This document shows, piece after piece, positions 21,805 through 34,258 of a DNA stretch of 64,000 nt. Numbering within the stretch: the first letter of the stretch is position 1; every line of letters begins with the position of its first letter. Source of the stretch: Cephalotrichum gorgonifer. Taxonomy: Eukaryota > Ascomycota > Sordariomycetes > Microascales > Microascaceae. The DNA lies in NCBI GenBank assembly GCA_900312665.1, contig ONZQ02000013.1:186001-250000 (forward strand), given 5' to 3'. Position numbers and translations under genes: made by a program. The notes under the pieces were generated by a model. It saw only the letters and a list, made by a program, of their open reading frames with translations. It ran no database searches and was not told the origin of the DNA.

Positions 21805-22676
21805 TCAGTCATACTTGTAAGCGCCGTGCTTCCTATCGGCGACCGAACTGGCGACCAGCTTGATCTGCGAACAGTCCTCCTTCTCCAGATTCTCGGGCGT
21901 AGGCGCGTGGATCCTGTAGCTCCTCGTCGTCCCAACTGTCCCACCGGGGAGCCTTCGCAGGCAGGCCAGCCAGTAGTGTCGTGAGCCCTGGTACGAGAAG
22001 AAGCCGTCGCTATACACTATATCGTCCACATAGTCAGCGCTTATCAATGCTAGGATATGAATGGGGAAAAACTCACCTTCAACCCGCTGACCCGCGAGAG
22101 CGATCCCGGCCTCGGCCTCGTCCCCGCCCTCGGTAAACATGAGGGCTCCGTCCTCTGGACTGACGTACCAGTACTGGCCCCCGGGAAGGTCGGCGGCCTG
22201 GGAAACAAGCTGTTAGTTCGATGACATGTCATCCTGGATAGCGGCCCCTGACTCACCATTTCGCCGTTCGGAAGGAAGACCGTCTCGTTCTGGTACTCGT
22301 CGCACGCCGCCCCCTCGGGACACGAGTTGCATTCTCTCGCTCCAGCCCCGATCGCGAGGTAGTTCCCGCAGGCCTTGAGCTCCCACCCCGAGACCTTGGT
22401 AACGGTAGAATGCGTAGTCAGCTTGAACGGGCCATCCTCCTCCGGCAGCAGGCTGAGGCTTCCGGACTCGCACTGGTACATCTCCGGAGCGTAGCATCCG
22501 CCGCCGCAGGGCCGGTTAGGGAGGCCGAAGAGGATCGGGCAGAGCGTTGAGTCGTCGAAACAGGTGTATTCGGCCGGGTAGTACTGGGCATCGCCGCACC
22601 ACTCGAGGTCCTCGGCCAGGACGCCCGAGAAGGAAGCGGCGAGGGAGACGGCAGCGAGGAAAACCCGGGTGGCCAT
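21805..22676 (-). CDS. Secreted cysteine-rich protein with CBM52-like module
   Basis: Exons 22257-22676, 22077-22197 and 21805-22016 give 250 aa. A signal peptide spans about 1-21 (AAVSLAASFSGVLA). Residues 22-70 form a cysteine-rich module with the pattern WCG..Y.P..YTCFD..LCPI..G....PCGGGCY....YQC, which matches the small carbohydrate-binding module family 52 found at the ends of fungal beta-1,3-glucanases and in stand-alone secreted proteins. The rest, with further cysteine pairs (ECNSC, GAAC), is not recognised. The second intron (22017-22076) is exactly 60 bp with a GTGAGT donor and a GCTGAC branch site 16 nt before the acceptor. It contains no stop, so retention would simply add 20 residues. 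Likely a wall-glucan-binding secreted protein; no catalytic domain is visible. Confidence 0.72.
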
Positions 22677-23957
22677 TGTAGCGGGAGGAACGAAGCTATT
22701 CTGGGGGTTTCCCGATGTGTAAGCTGTGTGAACTAGGGACAGATGGTTTAGCGAGGTTTATCAGGGGGAAGTTGAGTCTGGCCCTTTGGGTAGTTGAGTC
22801 CGAGTTGGAAGCTGGCCTTCCCCGCATACTGCTACCGATATTGGTTTTCTGGAACAGTTCCCAAGTGCAATTTTCATTGTGATTAATGGCGGGGTAGACG
22901 GAAGCATCTTGTTAAGAGCGACGCAAATATACAATGCGGATAAATCCCTTTACAAGCTACACATAAAAAATAGAGTGCAAATAAAATTATCACAGGCAAT
23001 TCCGCCATTCGGAGTTGACTGGACCCACGGGCCGCGGGCCGGCGCCCCCGGCCCCGACCTCATCCATAATTGAGAGCAATGGTGCTGGAGGCTGAGCATG
23101 TGTCGTAGTAAGTCGGTACTCACACTCACGCCGTGTACAGGCAATATATAGGGGTGCCTCCAGGGTGAATACTCTAGAAGCTTGGGGTTAAGCTCACACA
23201 GTCGTGGAATAATATATGACAGGTGAGCACGAAGCCATTGAGGTATATCCTTGCCTACTAAAGGACTTCACTATTTACAGAGACAACAAAAGCATCCTCT
23301 TACAGCACAACTAATCGAACCGCTATTTATTTGCATCATCATCGAGCGGATGTATGAATCAAGAACAAGCCCTAAATTTGGCATCTGTCACCCGCAAATG
23401 ATTTCTCGTTTTCGCGTCTGTCCTGCTCCCAGGCTCATTCACATATATTGCATGAAAATGCCTTGAGCATGCAGATATCGGCTTCGGACAGGCGCAGTCA
23501 CACCTGGACGCAGCTACAGTAAACCCATTCAATCCTGGCACAGCATTGACTCCAATAGACAGCACCCATACGGGGGATATATCTACACCACAGCACAAAT
23601 GGGCACCCCTACATTTTATCACAAGGTTTAGGGTGATACCCGAAAACCGGGATCAAGACTCCGATAGACCGCCCGGCTTATCTTAGGAGAACAGAAGGAA
23701 AGCGATAATTTAAGCCGACCTTTTCTCCAAAGAACCTGGTCTGAATTTGGTTGAACCCCCGGCGCCGCGGAGAATACCCCAACCTCACTTTCGTTTGCTC
23801 TCGTATCAGAGGCAGCTAGACCGCTTGTGACACTTTCAAGAACGCCCGACATAAGGCCACTCGCGCACCTGGAGCTTACCAATAGGCGTTTTCTGTAAGA
23901 CTGTCAAGGACGAGTTTCCAGGCGCCGCGGGCGAACCAATGGAGCAATAACGTGTGT
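22677..23957. other. Intergenic, no gene recognised
   Basis: About 1.3 kb between two minus-strand genes; only short frames without codon bias. Confidence 0.45.
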
Positions 23958-25996
23958 CTAATGTGCGAATCGCGAGTCGATGGCCTTCTGTTTCTCCACC
24001 TCCGGCAGGCCTTCGTACTTCCTGACTATCACACGGTTCCTCCAGACGTAGTACACCTTCATGCCTACGAACAGCGCAATGTTGGCCGAACAGAGGCCCG
24101 TCAGCGCTTTGTTACCGGTATAATCTAATGGCATATATCAGTATTCAATCGCTGCCCTAGACGAGATCGCAAAGACTGTTCACTGGCGGACTCACAGTAT
24201 GGCTTGTCCTCCTCCCGATAGATGTTGACAGCTATCAAACTGCCGACTTGATATGTCATGTTGTACACGGCACAAGACACGGCCCGTGCTCCTACGCTCC
24301 GGGCGTTCCGGCTGGTCATACCCCCCAAGATCGAGTGCGTATACGGGATCCCCGCGATGCCGGTCAATAGTGTGTACCTGACCCATGGGCTTGCCGTCGA
24401 CTTGATGGCCACGAGGCCGATAAAGAATGGGAGCATCCATATGTTGCTGACAGATGCGATGAGCGATCTCTCACCGGCCCATTCGGAAAGCCGGCCGAAG
24501 ACGAGGACCTGTTTTGGCACGAGTTAGAACGTCTCCGCTACCCCAATAACTTTGTGGCACCCACGTTAATGGCGAACAATGCATAGCCTGGGATGGCCAA
24601 CAGATTTGAATGGAATACAGAATATCCCATATCCCGCAGGATGAGCGACAGGTAGTTCGCAGTCGGTTGGAACGGAATCCACGCGAAGATGCCGACGAAG
24701 AAGATGGGCCATAGGTCATAGTTGGTCAGGGCCTGCCAAAGCCCTTTGAGAGTGACTGCGGTCCGGTTGTTCATGTCTCCCTTTGTAGGATCGTCGCGAA
24801 GGATGCGGTTGACGAGCGTCCTCTCTTCGTCCGCCGTCCACCACTTGTTCGTACCGTCCGGGCGGCGGAATGCGACGGCCGGTTCGCATACCGAGGGCGG
24901 CATGACAAAGAAGCTAATTATGCCGATGACGACGCATATCAGACCCTCGATGAGAAACCTTCGCAGTCGGTATGTAAGCACGAGAGCGAACCTCCTAAAT
25001 TTACGGATATATTTGGAGGCTTGAACACTCACAACCATTGCCAGCCGGCCCAGCCACGCACACCTCTCATCTCAAGAATTCCAGCGGCTAGCAACGCCCC
25101 GTAAATCTGTGTGAGTGGGATAGCGGTGTAGAAGATGCTCAGACGGATGGGGAGCTCGTTGTTCTTATAGAAGTAGGACAAGTACAGCACCATCTCGGGG
25201 ATGAACCCGCCCTGTAGGAGGCCAAGGATCGCCCGGAAGACCCAGAGACCCGTGCGGTTTGACATCGATGCCTGGGCCGCACACACGGCACCCCACATTA
25301 TTATGATAGCCGGGGTGTAGCGGAAGGGGCCGACTTTCTTGCTTATCAACCCGCCGGGGAGTTCGGCAACAAGGAAAGCGGTAAGGTAGATGGTCTGTCC
25401 CGTATTGTAGTCACTAATGAGCCGTGGTTAGCATCAGGGCAAGGTTATCGGGATCCGATGTGTACTAACTTCGTGTTTACACCGAGGTCATCGAGCTATG
25501 TCGGGCATTTTCAATTAGTTCCGGTTGTTATAAGGTATGCTTGACGGCGTTGGGTAGGCGCCACGGTACACCTGGTGGGACGTACCATATTGTCTGAAAC
25601 GGCCCGGTTTATGTTGCGGCGAACGAGGTCAAGGCTTGAGAACATCACTCAAACCCAAAGCATGACCCTCCAATCGAGCTATGATCGGGCCAATGGGAGT
25701 CAGTCTTAATGATGGGAGCGAAGAACGAGAAGACGTTCGTGGGATCTCACCTTTTTCCGCAACCTCTTTTCTTCCTCAGGGGTCCATGTCCAGGAGGGGT
25801 CAAACACGTGTCTACCCTCATATGTGACAGCATCGTAGATGTCCTTCCAGTATGCTGCCCTGTGTGGGTTGGTGAACACATGAGGCTCGACAGATCCGAG
25901 TGTATCGCCCGTCGACGGCGGGAGCTCATGGTCGTAGGTAGGAGATTTGATGTCTAAATCCGAGCCGCTGCCGTCAAGCCGCTTCTCAGAAGACAT
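23958..25996 (-). CDS. Dal5/allantoate-permease-type MFS transporter with an in-frame TGA
   Basis: Seven exons: 25751-25996, 25586-25678, 25470-25495 (a 26-nt micro-exon), 25033-25413, 24565-24958, 24196-24508 and 23958-24124. All splice sites are GT-AG and all phases fit, giving 540 codons. Codon 92 (25649-25651) is TGA inside predicted transmembrane segment 1, where relatives have Trp or another large residue; the flanking residues LDWRVMLWV and VMFSSLDLVRRNINRAV are intact. About 12 membrane segments follow, with the usual anion:cation-symporter features (LPGGLISKKVGPF, LLQGGFIPEMVLYLSYF). The family imports allantoate, ureido-acids, vitamins or small organic anions at the plasma membrane. 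Either a recent pseudogene, a sequencing error or a polymorphic allele. The ATG at 25996 fits a TATA-like site at 26151-26158; in-frame ATGs at 26056 and 26131 are alternatives. Confidence 0.75.
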
Positions 25997-26510
25997 AGTT
26001 ACGGTTGCGTCAAAAGGCTTCACGCTGATGAAAGATGGACGGGTAGTAGTGGGCATCCGAGCGGCCAGAACGCACAGGTATGTGTGGAAAGGAGTGCAGG
26101 ACTGCAGGCAAGTGATAAACTTCGCTTTCATGTGTTATCGCCATAATTCCTATATACTATGCTGAAATTGTGGTTACTCCCTCCCCCGTCAACGTGTCTA
26201 ACTCGCCAGGGGTTTAGGAATAGCTATACGCACCCCACGCTGACCCTCGATAACGTGCTCCCGTGTGCATCTTACACAATGCCGATCACGGAGACTTCCA
26301 CTTCTAGAACCACTCCCAAGGAGCCGGTAAGACTACCACACGGGATGGAACCTACCTCGCTTATCCGTTGGCAAGGATTCCCTTGAGTTTATGACATCTG
26401 CGGACATGTATCCAAAGTCACAGGACCAGTGAGGATAGCACTTGATAGCGAGGTAGAGGCGATGAGATCGTAATAATTTAATTGGTTCCCTTATTCTAGG
26501 TCTATCTCTA
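25997..26510. other. Intergenic, promoter of Dal5-type gene
   Basis: Contains a TATATAG site (minus strand, 26151-26158) upstream of the transporter start; nothing else recognised. Confidence 0.4.
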
Positions 26511-28515
26511 TTACTTGTGTGTACTACGGAGGCCTCGTGGGTTGGCGAATAATGATGCGATGAAGGCAACCCCGGCAAACACTGTGGACGCAGTCAGCGC
26601 ATACTGGATTCCTTCATAGTACACAAGCCGAGCCATGAAACGGATCTCAGGTGACAGGTCCTTGAGAGCTGCCACCGAATGGCGTATCTCATCGATTATC
26701 TAGCGAGTGGGGAAAGGTCAGCCAATTCTTGTCTACCGAAAAAGAGCAAGGGACCTGGGATTGAGAAGACACTCCATCCGCAACGGGTGAGCTCTCTACA
26801 TACACGCGACTTGTCTTCAATATCCCCGAGAGCGTCAGGGAGTCGGATACTCAGTGTGGTCTGGACAATGGCGGAGGTAATTGCTACTCCCCATACGGAC
26901 CCCAGCGACCGGATAAGATACACTGTAGATGCAGATACGGCATGGTCTGTTGATATGTTAGCCGAGAATACTTCCAGAGGGCTATGGCACCCCACGTTGT
27001 GGACATGCGTCATCTGCTACGAGGTTTCGGCCTTGAGATGAACTTACCTGCGTGGTCAAACGAGGCGAGCGTCGTGAAAAGTATGGCGGGGTAGACGATT
27101 CCCTGTCCAAGGTTTGCAGGGAAGATGTAGATGAAGTATTTCCAGTGGGAGTCCTCAAAGGCAAGTGAGGTAACGAGGGCGTTCCCCAGGAACATGATAG
27201 CGGCACCAAGACGGATGAGCCAGATGAGCTTGCCCCAGCGTGACATGATAATCCCGGAAACGAGGCCACCTAACGGGGTAGCGAGTGATGGGATGGAGAG
27301 GCGGGTCCCTGCCTGGGTCGCTGAATCTTCAAGTACCACTTGGAAGAAGAGAGGCAGTATGAACAAATACTAGACATCAAAGTGTTAGACGCTGGGCACA
27401 CGGTGGAATTGGTGCACAGGGGCGTAGGACAAACCGCATAGGCTGCAAGGCCCACACAGACATTGGCAATCTCTGTGAGGACAGGCAGTGACCCGCGAAG
27501 CAAACGCAGGGGAATGACAGGGGCAGCCTTTGTCCTCGACTCGATGGTCAAAAACAATGCCAACAGGAGAATACTGGTGACAAGTAGCCCTATCACGATG
27601 GGGCTACTCCATGGAAGCTCATTACCACCGAGTGAGAGGCCGAGAAGCTGTATAGTCACAGCAGTCACAAGGACAAATGTGCCAGAGAGGTCAACCTTGG
27701 TCCAGATAGACTCGAATGTGTTCTCGAGGCCAAAGCCACCCTCTGGGTTCTTTACTACCAAGGTGCCAAGGATGAGAGCAAAGATAGAGATGGGAACTTG
27801 TAGCAGGAAGCACCACCGCCAGCCGATATGGTCAGCTACTAAGCCACCGAAGGAAGCACCAGATACAGCCCCAAAGCCAAACATGCCATTTTGGAGGGCC
27901 TGATACATACCCCTTTTTCTAAAGGGGATCATATCAGAGTTCACAATGGTGGCTATTGCAGTAAGGTCAGTAATAATACTTCCTTATCAGCTTATATATG
28001 TGATGTTATGGCTCACCTATCGTCATCAAGCCACCGCCCCCAAAACCTGTCAGTGCACGCATGCAGTTCAACACCACAATATGCTCAGAAAGCCCACACC
28101 CAAGGCACCCCAGCCCGAAGGTAGCACTGCTGATAAAGAAGCATATCCTCCGACCGAAAATATCCGAGAATCGCCCATAAAGGGGCTGGAATGCAGTACT
28201 TGTAATAAGATACGATGTCGTCAGCCAGGACACCATGTTAGCAGAGTCGAACTCAGAGCTGATAACAGCGTAGGTAGAGGCTGTAATAGTGCCATCGAAG
28301 CCATAGAGGAAGACGTTGGACATGATGGCCAGCTGGATCCAGATGAAGCCCGGTGGCGGGAGCCACTCGCCGGTTGGTGCAGCCGCGGGGGCGCGGAGCA
28401 GAGGCTGGTCCTCGCGGACATGAAGGACAGGCTCCGTGGGGGTTGGAGGGGTTGGAGCAGGATCTGGTGCAAGGGCATCGATGGTGCCATAGTCGGCATG
28501 TACTTGATCAGTCAT
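26511..28515 (-). CDS. MFS transporter, DHA2 family (vacuolar basic amino acid / multidrug type)
   Basis: Five exons, 28017-28515, 27435-27952, 27048-27369, 26804-26946 and 26511-26699, encode 556 aa with consistent phases. A Pro-rich cytosolic N-terminus (1-55) precedes about 14 predicted membrane segments. The motif-A signature is YGRFSDIFGRR in loop 2-3. The stretch WLTTSYLITSTAFQPLYG and the later GMYQALQNGMFGFGAVSGASFGG are characteristic of the 14-TM DHA2 proteins related to yeast Vba vacuolar basic amino acid transporters and Azr1/Sge1 exporters. Substrate and membrane cannot be decided from sequence. It is transcribed in the same direction as the Dal5-type gene but has its own promoter; fungi do not form operons, so adjacency may be incidental. 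Confidence 0.88.
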
Positions 28516-29535
28516 GGTCGCGGGAGGGGGTGGGCGATGGCCAAGAGGAGTAAGAGGCGGAATCTCAGGGGTACCAGATCGGCTAGGCCAAAGCCTGTCG
28601 TATGTCCCTTAATTAAATACAAGTTGCGATGTGTGCCCGACCAGAGAGCCGAAGAGAAGAATATTCCAAGACGAGGCGCAGTCGAACAAACCTATTAGGC
28701 CCCTCCGTGAGCACGCAATGGCTGCAAAACTGGTAAATGCCGTGCAGAACCAGACTCCCAAAGTCATCGTGGACCCGCTCGCTCGAGGCCACGAAGCGAG
28801 CGAGCCGAGAGCCGAGACGGCACAGCTTGACATGCATGCAAGGTGCAGAAACGCCACATCCAATCCGGTGGGAGCTTGGCAGAAAAGCTCGGACTAATAC
28901 TACCTGCCCCACGAACCCACGTTTCAGTAATGTAATCAGGACCGGATGTTGATTCTCGTTCGCGGGAACCCCCACAACCTCATGCAAACCCCCAGTAATA
29001 TTACGCCCAAATAGAGGCCCATGGCTCGTACTGGTGCGATATCGGACGTTTCCCCTCCATTGGTATCCCGCGGCATCCCGCCGGCTCACAGCGAGGTGCG
29101 GAATGCAGGACATCTGATTCGCTTGTGGCTCCAGGAGGAATGTGAATAAGGAAGTTTAGCTGGGCATTGCGAGCGTAGGTATTGAGATGGTGCCATACCG
29201 CTCTGAGAGCTATGATGTCGTGCTACCCAAGAAGTAATGGACAAGACGGTCTGCCGGTGGCGAGGTGGTTTTGGTCTTGGTTCAAAAGGCGCGGTGGGCG
29301 TCTGCAGAGGATGAGAAGCACCTTAACCGTGAACAATCACAGCCAAGCTTGTGATACTCGGTCCAATTACACCGACGTTTTTAACTTCTGAGTTTGGACA
29401 CATCCAGTGGGGGAATATTCTATTGAATCTCTTTGAATCTTAGGGGCGTGTACTTCACTAAGGTGAATGTACCTAATCCTCCAAGATGGAACCGTTTATC
29501 GATACTGACGCCGCCGCCAGGTCCAGCTGTTCAAC
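28516..29535. other. Divergent intergenic region
   Basis: One kb between the divergently transcribed DHA2 transporter and arylsulfotransferase genes; it must hold both promoters. No TATA box or repeat stands out. Confidence 0.45.
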
Positions 29536-31345
29536 ATGTTGAAGGACGCGGTCACCAAGGGCGTCCTCGCCTCCGCCATTTTGCTTGGGACGGCCGTTGC
29601 GGACTGGCAGTTTCGCTCCCGCAGCGACCTCGCTCCCCCGCGCCTCAACATCACCATCCCCGCCACCGAGGATGTTGAGCCGGGATACTTATTCGTCGCC
29701 CCCTTCGCCGGCCTGCCCGACACCCCCAACGAGCAACACGGCCCACGCCAAGCTGGACCATACATCCTCCGTGACAATGGAGACCTGGTGTGGTCAGGGT
29801 ACGCCATCTACAGCATCTGGTCGACCAACTTCCAGGCTGCCCGCTGGAAGGGCAAGGACGTGCTCTTCAGCTTCGAGGGCGATCATAATGCCGGGTACGG
29901 CCACGGGCACGGGCATATCACCTTTGTGGACCAGCATTACGAGACAATCCGGGAGCTTCGTGCCGGGAACCACAAGTTGGTGGACAAGCATGAATTCCAT
30001 GTGGTCAATGAAGAGACTGGCCTGATTCAGATCTACCAGCCCGTTGCTAGGGACCTGACCCCTTGGGGCGCCAAGCCAGAGCAGCAATGGATCGTCAACG
30101 CCATCATCCAAGGTATGGTGTCGCCCTTACTCCCCTTCGCACCTGATACTAACGTATTCCAGAACTTGATATCGCGACGGGCAAGGTCCTATTTGAATGG
30201 TCTAGTCTCGACCACGTTACTCCTGATGGTAGGTACTTCCACCGGAGTGCTACACTTGCCCAGAATCAATCCATATCTCTAATACCCTGACAGAGGCCAT
30301 CCTGCCGATTAACCCTGGCCAGGCCGGCTCCGGCTACAACAGCTCCGATGCCTGGGACTACTTCCACATCAACAGCGTTGACAAGGACCCCGAGGGCAAC
30401 TACCTAATCTCCGCCCGCGACGCCTGCTCCGTCCACAAGATCAATGGCACCGACGGCTCCATCATCTGGCGCCTTGCCGGCACCAGCAGCTCGTTCGACC
30501 TTGGCGAAGGTGTCGATTTCTGCTTCCAGCACCATGCGAGGTGGCTGTCCCAGGAGGGCAGCGAGGAGGTCCTGAGTCTGTACGACAATAGTGCGCACGG
30601 TACGGAGCACAACGGGGGCAGCGAGGTCCACACGGCTCCGACTAGCAGTGGGAAGATCATCCGCGTGGATACCAGCACGTGGAAGGCGGAGCTCGTGTCT
30701 GCGTTCTTCCCGCCTGACGACCTCTTGTCCAAGAGCCAGGGCTCCACACAGATCCTCCCTGGCGGCAACGCCCTCGTCAACTGGGGTTCGTCGGGCGCCG
30801 TGACCGAGTTCCGCCCGGACGGAACGCCTATCTTCCACGCGTACATGGACTCTGGAGACCTCGGCGTGGCGGTCGAGAACTATCGCGCCTTCCGCTTCAA
30901 CTGGACGGGACTGCCCAATGAAGAGCCCGCCATCGTGTCCCTGCGAAGTGAAGGGGGCACGACGGCCTACGTCTCCTGGAACGGCGACACGGAGACCGAT
31001 ATCTGGCGCTTCTACGAGGTGTCGGACGAGTACGGGTCTCGGAGCTTCCTTGGAGAAACCAAGCGCACCAGCTTCGAGACATCCCTCCATGTGCCCGGTA
31101 GGGATGTTGGCGCGGTTGCCGCGGAAGCTGTTGACAAGTTCGGAAACGTCCTTAGGAGCACGGCCGAGGTGCGCACCGAGCAGGAGATTTTGCCTATTAC
31201 AGCCGGGGGGAAGCCTCGCCTTCTCAAGCAGGCTTCGCGTATCCAGGGCTCACCTAGTCGTTTGAAGGCCGGATCTTTGTGGGAGCAGTGGGTCCTTGTC
31301 CTCTTTGGAGGACGACAGGGCGGGCCCGGGGGTACCGACCTCTAG
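29536..31345 (+). CDS. Arylsulfotransferase (ASST)-family secreted protein
   Basis: Exons 29536-30112, 30163-30228 and 30294-31345 (introns 50 and 65 bp) give 564 aa. A hydrophobic N-terminus, residues 8-22, acts as signal peptide or anchor. The body fits the fungal Arylsulfotran_2 beta-propeller family, with YLFVAPFAGLP near 50, HEFHVVNEETG, the DYFHINSVDKDPEGNYLISAR segment split by normal spacing, KINGTDGSIIWRLAG, FCFQHHARW, and SLYDNSAHGTEHNGG with clustered histidines. In bacteria such enzymes transfer sulfate between phenols using an active-site histidine. In ascomycetes the family is large and its role mostly unknown, so enzymatic function is only inferred. The C-terminal 40 residues are basic and glycine-rich. 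Confidence 0.85.
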
Positions 31346-32787
31346 GCTACAACGACAAGGTATGATGCTAGGTTAGAGGTGATAGCGGATAGGATATCGT
31401 GGCCAGACTGCTGTAGAAAAAAGGGGTGAGGGGCGAAGCCTTAAGGTTGCAAGACAGGATGTTCAACCATCCTGCATGCAAAGTGTGACGTCAGGGGATG
31501 TTGTGAATTATAATAGTCTTTCTTTAGCTATCAATTGGATCTTGTTTTGCGTCACTACACGGTCGTGCCCATGCTTGGGGCACTAGCAAAGGACATTTGC
31601 ACCCCCAGGTGCGATGCCGATGAGCATTTTACAGCGGAATTAAAGATTCCCTTCGCGAAGAATCTCACCTTGGTGCTATGCACGTGCTATTGATGTCATT
31701 CCCGCAGAATAAGGGCCTGTGTTTCAGAGCAGATGAACGCACATGGACTGGAGTCGGAGGTTCGAGCCGAGCCAACCCCCGCGAGGAGGCGAACACACCC
31801 GAGTCTGAGCGGGAGAGCCAGGCCACGCTGTTCCTCAAAGCACTAAAGGCACAAGCCGGCCGGCTGCACCTGCGCCACCGAGAAGTCGTACTTTGCAGTT
31901 GTATTGAAAGACTCCAGAAAGGGTGACGAGATTGCCATCTTCCTCGGACACCAGCTACCTTAGGTGGTGCGTCGTGCGGATGGTCGCGACACCGATAGTA
32001 GGGTGCAGTTCCGACTCGTCAGCCACCGCTACGTGCACGGCACCATAGGTGGCGAGCTGGCGGGCCCGGACCCGGCCAGCGGCGCCGTTTTCACAGGGTT
32101 TAATACCATGAGCTTTGCTCTGATGTGATATGATGCCTTTTGGTTGGTTGGTTGGTTGGGGCGGGGGGACAGGATAGGGGGGCGCAGTTTCAGCCTACGG
32201 ATAGGTACTGCCAATGTTAGGCCTGGGCCTGAGGATAAAGCATGTATTCTCGGCTAGCTGAGATCAGAACACGAACGGCTTTTCTATCGGGTTTGGGGGG
32301 GGGGGGGGGGGTTTTGCCCAAGCAAGTTCTTCGGTTCCATGAACTACTCGCAGTGGATGTGGGAAGCCTAGGATGATTATTTGTTGATTCAGCAGCGAAT
32401 CTTCTCTGTTTTAAGGACATTGCATTTCGAACACCGTGGCTATGGCACAGGGCAAGACAGGAATAACGGCGGCGGAGAAGGGGTGACGAGGGTGTTGCAG
32501 CCTCGATTGGACCAGCATTCGCCGGCACTCCTGGTCCAGAGTCGTCAGCCGTCTGCGGACCGAGCGCCCCAGTGGATGAATAACCGCCAAATCGCCTCTT
32601 CGTACCTACAAGGGGACGTTTTCGGTTGACGGCTGTGTTTCTATCTCCACAACCAGTTAATAGAGTGAGTCTGAAAGTAATACTCGTACAAAGGAGACTA
32701 GCTGCTAATAGTTCTCTCTTCATCCGTGGTAATCATTCACCGCAAGTACATTTTCTCAACTGGCACAGTATCAAGTATAGAAAACAC
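31346..32787. other. Intergenic with G-rich tracts
   Basis: No gene recognised. Contains a GTTG repeat followed by G-runs near 32140-32185 and a 17-G run at 32295-32311. Confidence 0.45.
32295..32311 (+). repeat. 17-nt poly-G run
   Basis: Uninterrupted 17-G run in intergenic DNA, the same length as the poly-C run at 18709-18725. Confidence 0.85.
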
Positions 32788-32867
32788 GGTCGTGTGGCCC
32801 AGTGGTTAAGGCATGTGCTTTACAAGCAGTTCGCACAGGATCGCAGGTTCGATCCCTGCCACGATCA
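32788..32867 (+). tRNA. tRNA-Val (TAC) with 7-nt intron
   Basis: Acceptor GGTCGTG/CACGATC (one G-T pair) with discriminator A. The anticodon stem TGTGC/GCACA is perfect. The T arm is GCAGG-TTCGATC-CCTGC. The 14-nt loop reads TTTACA, a 7-nt intron (32825-32831) and C, placing the anticodon TAC at 32821-32823. Decodes GTA. Confidence 0.88.
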
Positions 32868-34258
32868 AATTACTTTTCTTTTTGTCCGTAGTTCCTACAA
32901 TGGCCTCGTCTGCAGAACGGGACGTAGCTTGTTTTCAGGATTGATGTCTCCCTTTTGTTTTTTTCTTGTATTTCTCTATGTCGAGACCGACATGCTGAAA
33001 GTGCCAAATGCCATTGTGGACCGAAGCGGTGTATGGACAATTTATTTTCTATGGTCGGTCCTGGCAAGCGAGAAGCTGTTGCTCATTTCGGGCTAGATTC
33101 GGAAGTATGGTTATAAAGATGGGTTCGGAATTATAAGTAGTCCTAAACTAAAAGACTAACACAATATCCTATGACAAAGTCTGGTCGCTAGAGATTGAGC
33201 TGGGAAATTTCGAATTAGGTATACTATCATAGTCTCTAGTCTCCAGGGCTACTTAGGCTGAACCTTACGGGTGGTAGGAAGTTGAGATTGTCAATGTGCT
33301 GTCGGTTCGGGCAATCGCACCCATTACACTTGATACTTGAAATTAGAACCGGGGGAGTGGAGGTTCAGTTTACCCTAGAATCAAGGTGCTCCTCGATTGG
33401 GAATTGGCAATAATATGCCATCGCCAGGGTGACAGTTGTGATATGCTAGCTTACATGGTATTTGGCTTCCTTCTCCCGATACGGGGAGTTTGGCGACAGT
33501 TTAAAGGCCTGCATTGTCGTTTCTTTCCACTTTGAGCAGCCGCTTCCGCCCTTTCCTTTGTATTTTTTGCTCCCCCCTGTCAGACGGATTGAGCGGAACG
33601 AAATCCCGACACAGTCAGCGCCCATTCATTCCGTGGCGTACAAGCCTTTGTCCCGCAAATGCGTTAGCAAAGGCCCTTCCGTGCCTCCTACAAGATCAAA
33701 CTCTCCGATCCCAATTCGACTTGTCGACTCGGGGCGGTATATTTGGGGCAATTGTATGGATAGATATCAGAACTATACCAGTTCGAGGGTCTTACAAAGG
33801 CGTAAAAACCTGGAAAACCATGCACAGTCCCTGTTTCAGCTTTTCGTTGCACCCGCCCGCCCAGCCCTGGCAAAGTGTAAGAACATAGATGTCCAGCTCA
33901 TTGGCCACCTGCGGGCCTTCCTGCGCTTGCGCCACCCTCCCCCCCCCCGACGTCGCAACGGAGAATTACTCGGGCCTACCAGTGGTTCGAGATGACCCGA
34001 AGTGGCCGACCCTCTTCCCAATTTGCCCCTCACCTCTCCCGTTACCAAACGGACAACGCCCCGCGTTCCCGAGGAAGGTGTTTAAATTCGGAGCGAAATC
34101 TCGGACGTGAGACTCTCTGGACGTTACACCAAAATTCAGTGACAGCTCTCTTGCTTTCCACTTGCCATTCCCAGCCTCGTATTGCACAAGACAAGACAAG
34201 ACAGGACGGGACAAAACCACCCCCTTGCAGCTCCTCATAAACTCCTCACACCGCCACC
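32868..34258. other. Intergenic, promoter of GMC gene
   Basis: 1.4 kb without a recognised gene. The right end has an ACAAG/GACAAG short repeat (about 34187-34215) directly in the leader of the GMC oxidoreductase gene. Confidence 0.45.

Noticed and set aside
32217..32723. 168-codon minus-strand frame
   Set aside because: Runs through a 17-G homopolymer read as poly-Pro, with no domain or codon bias.
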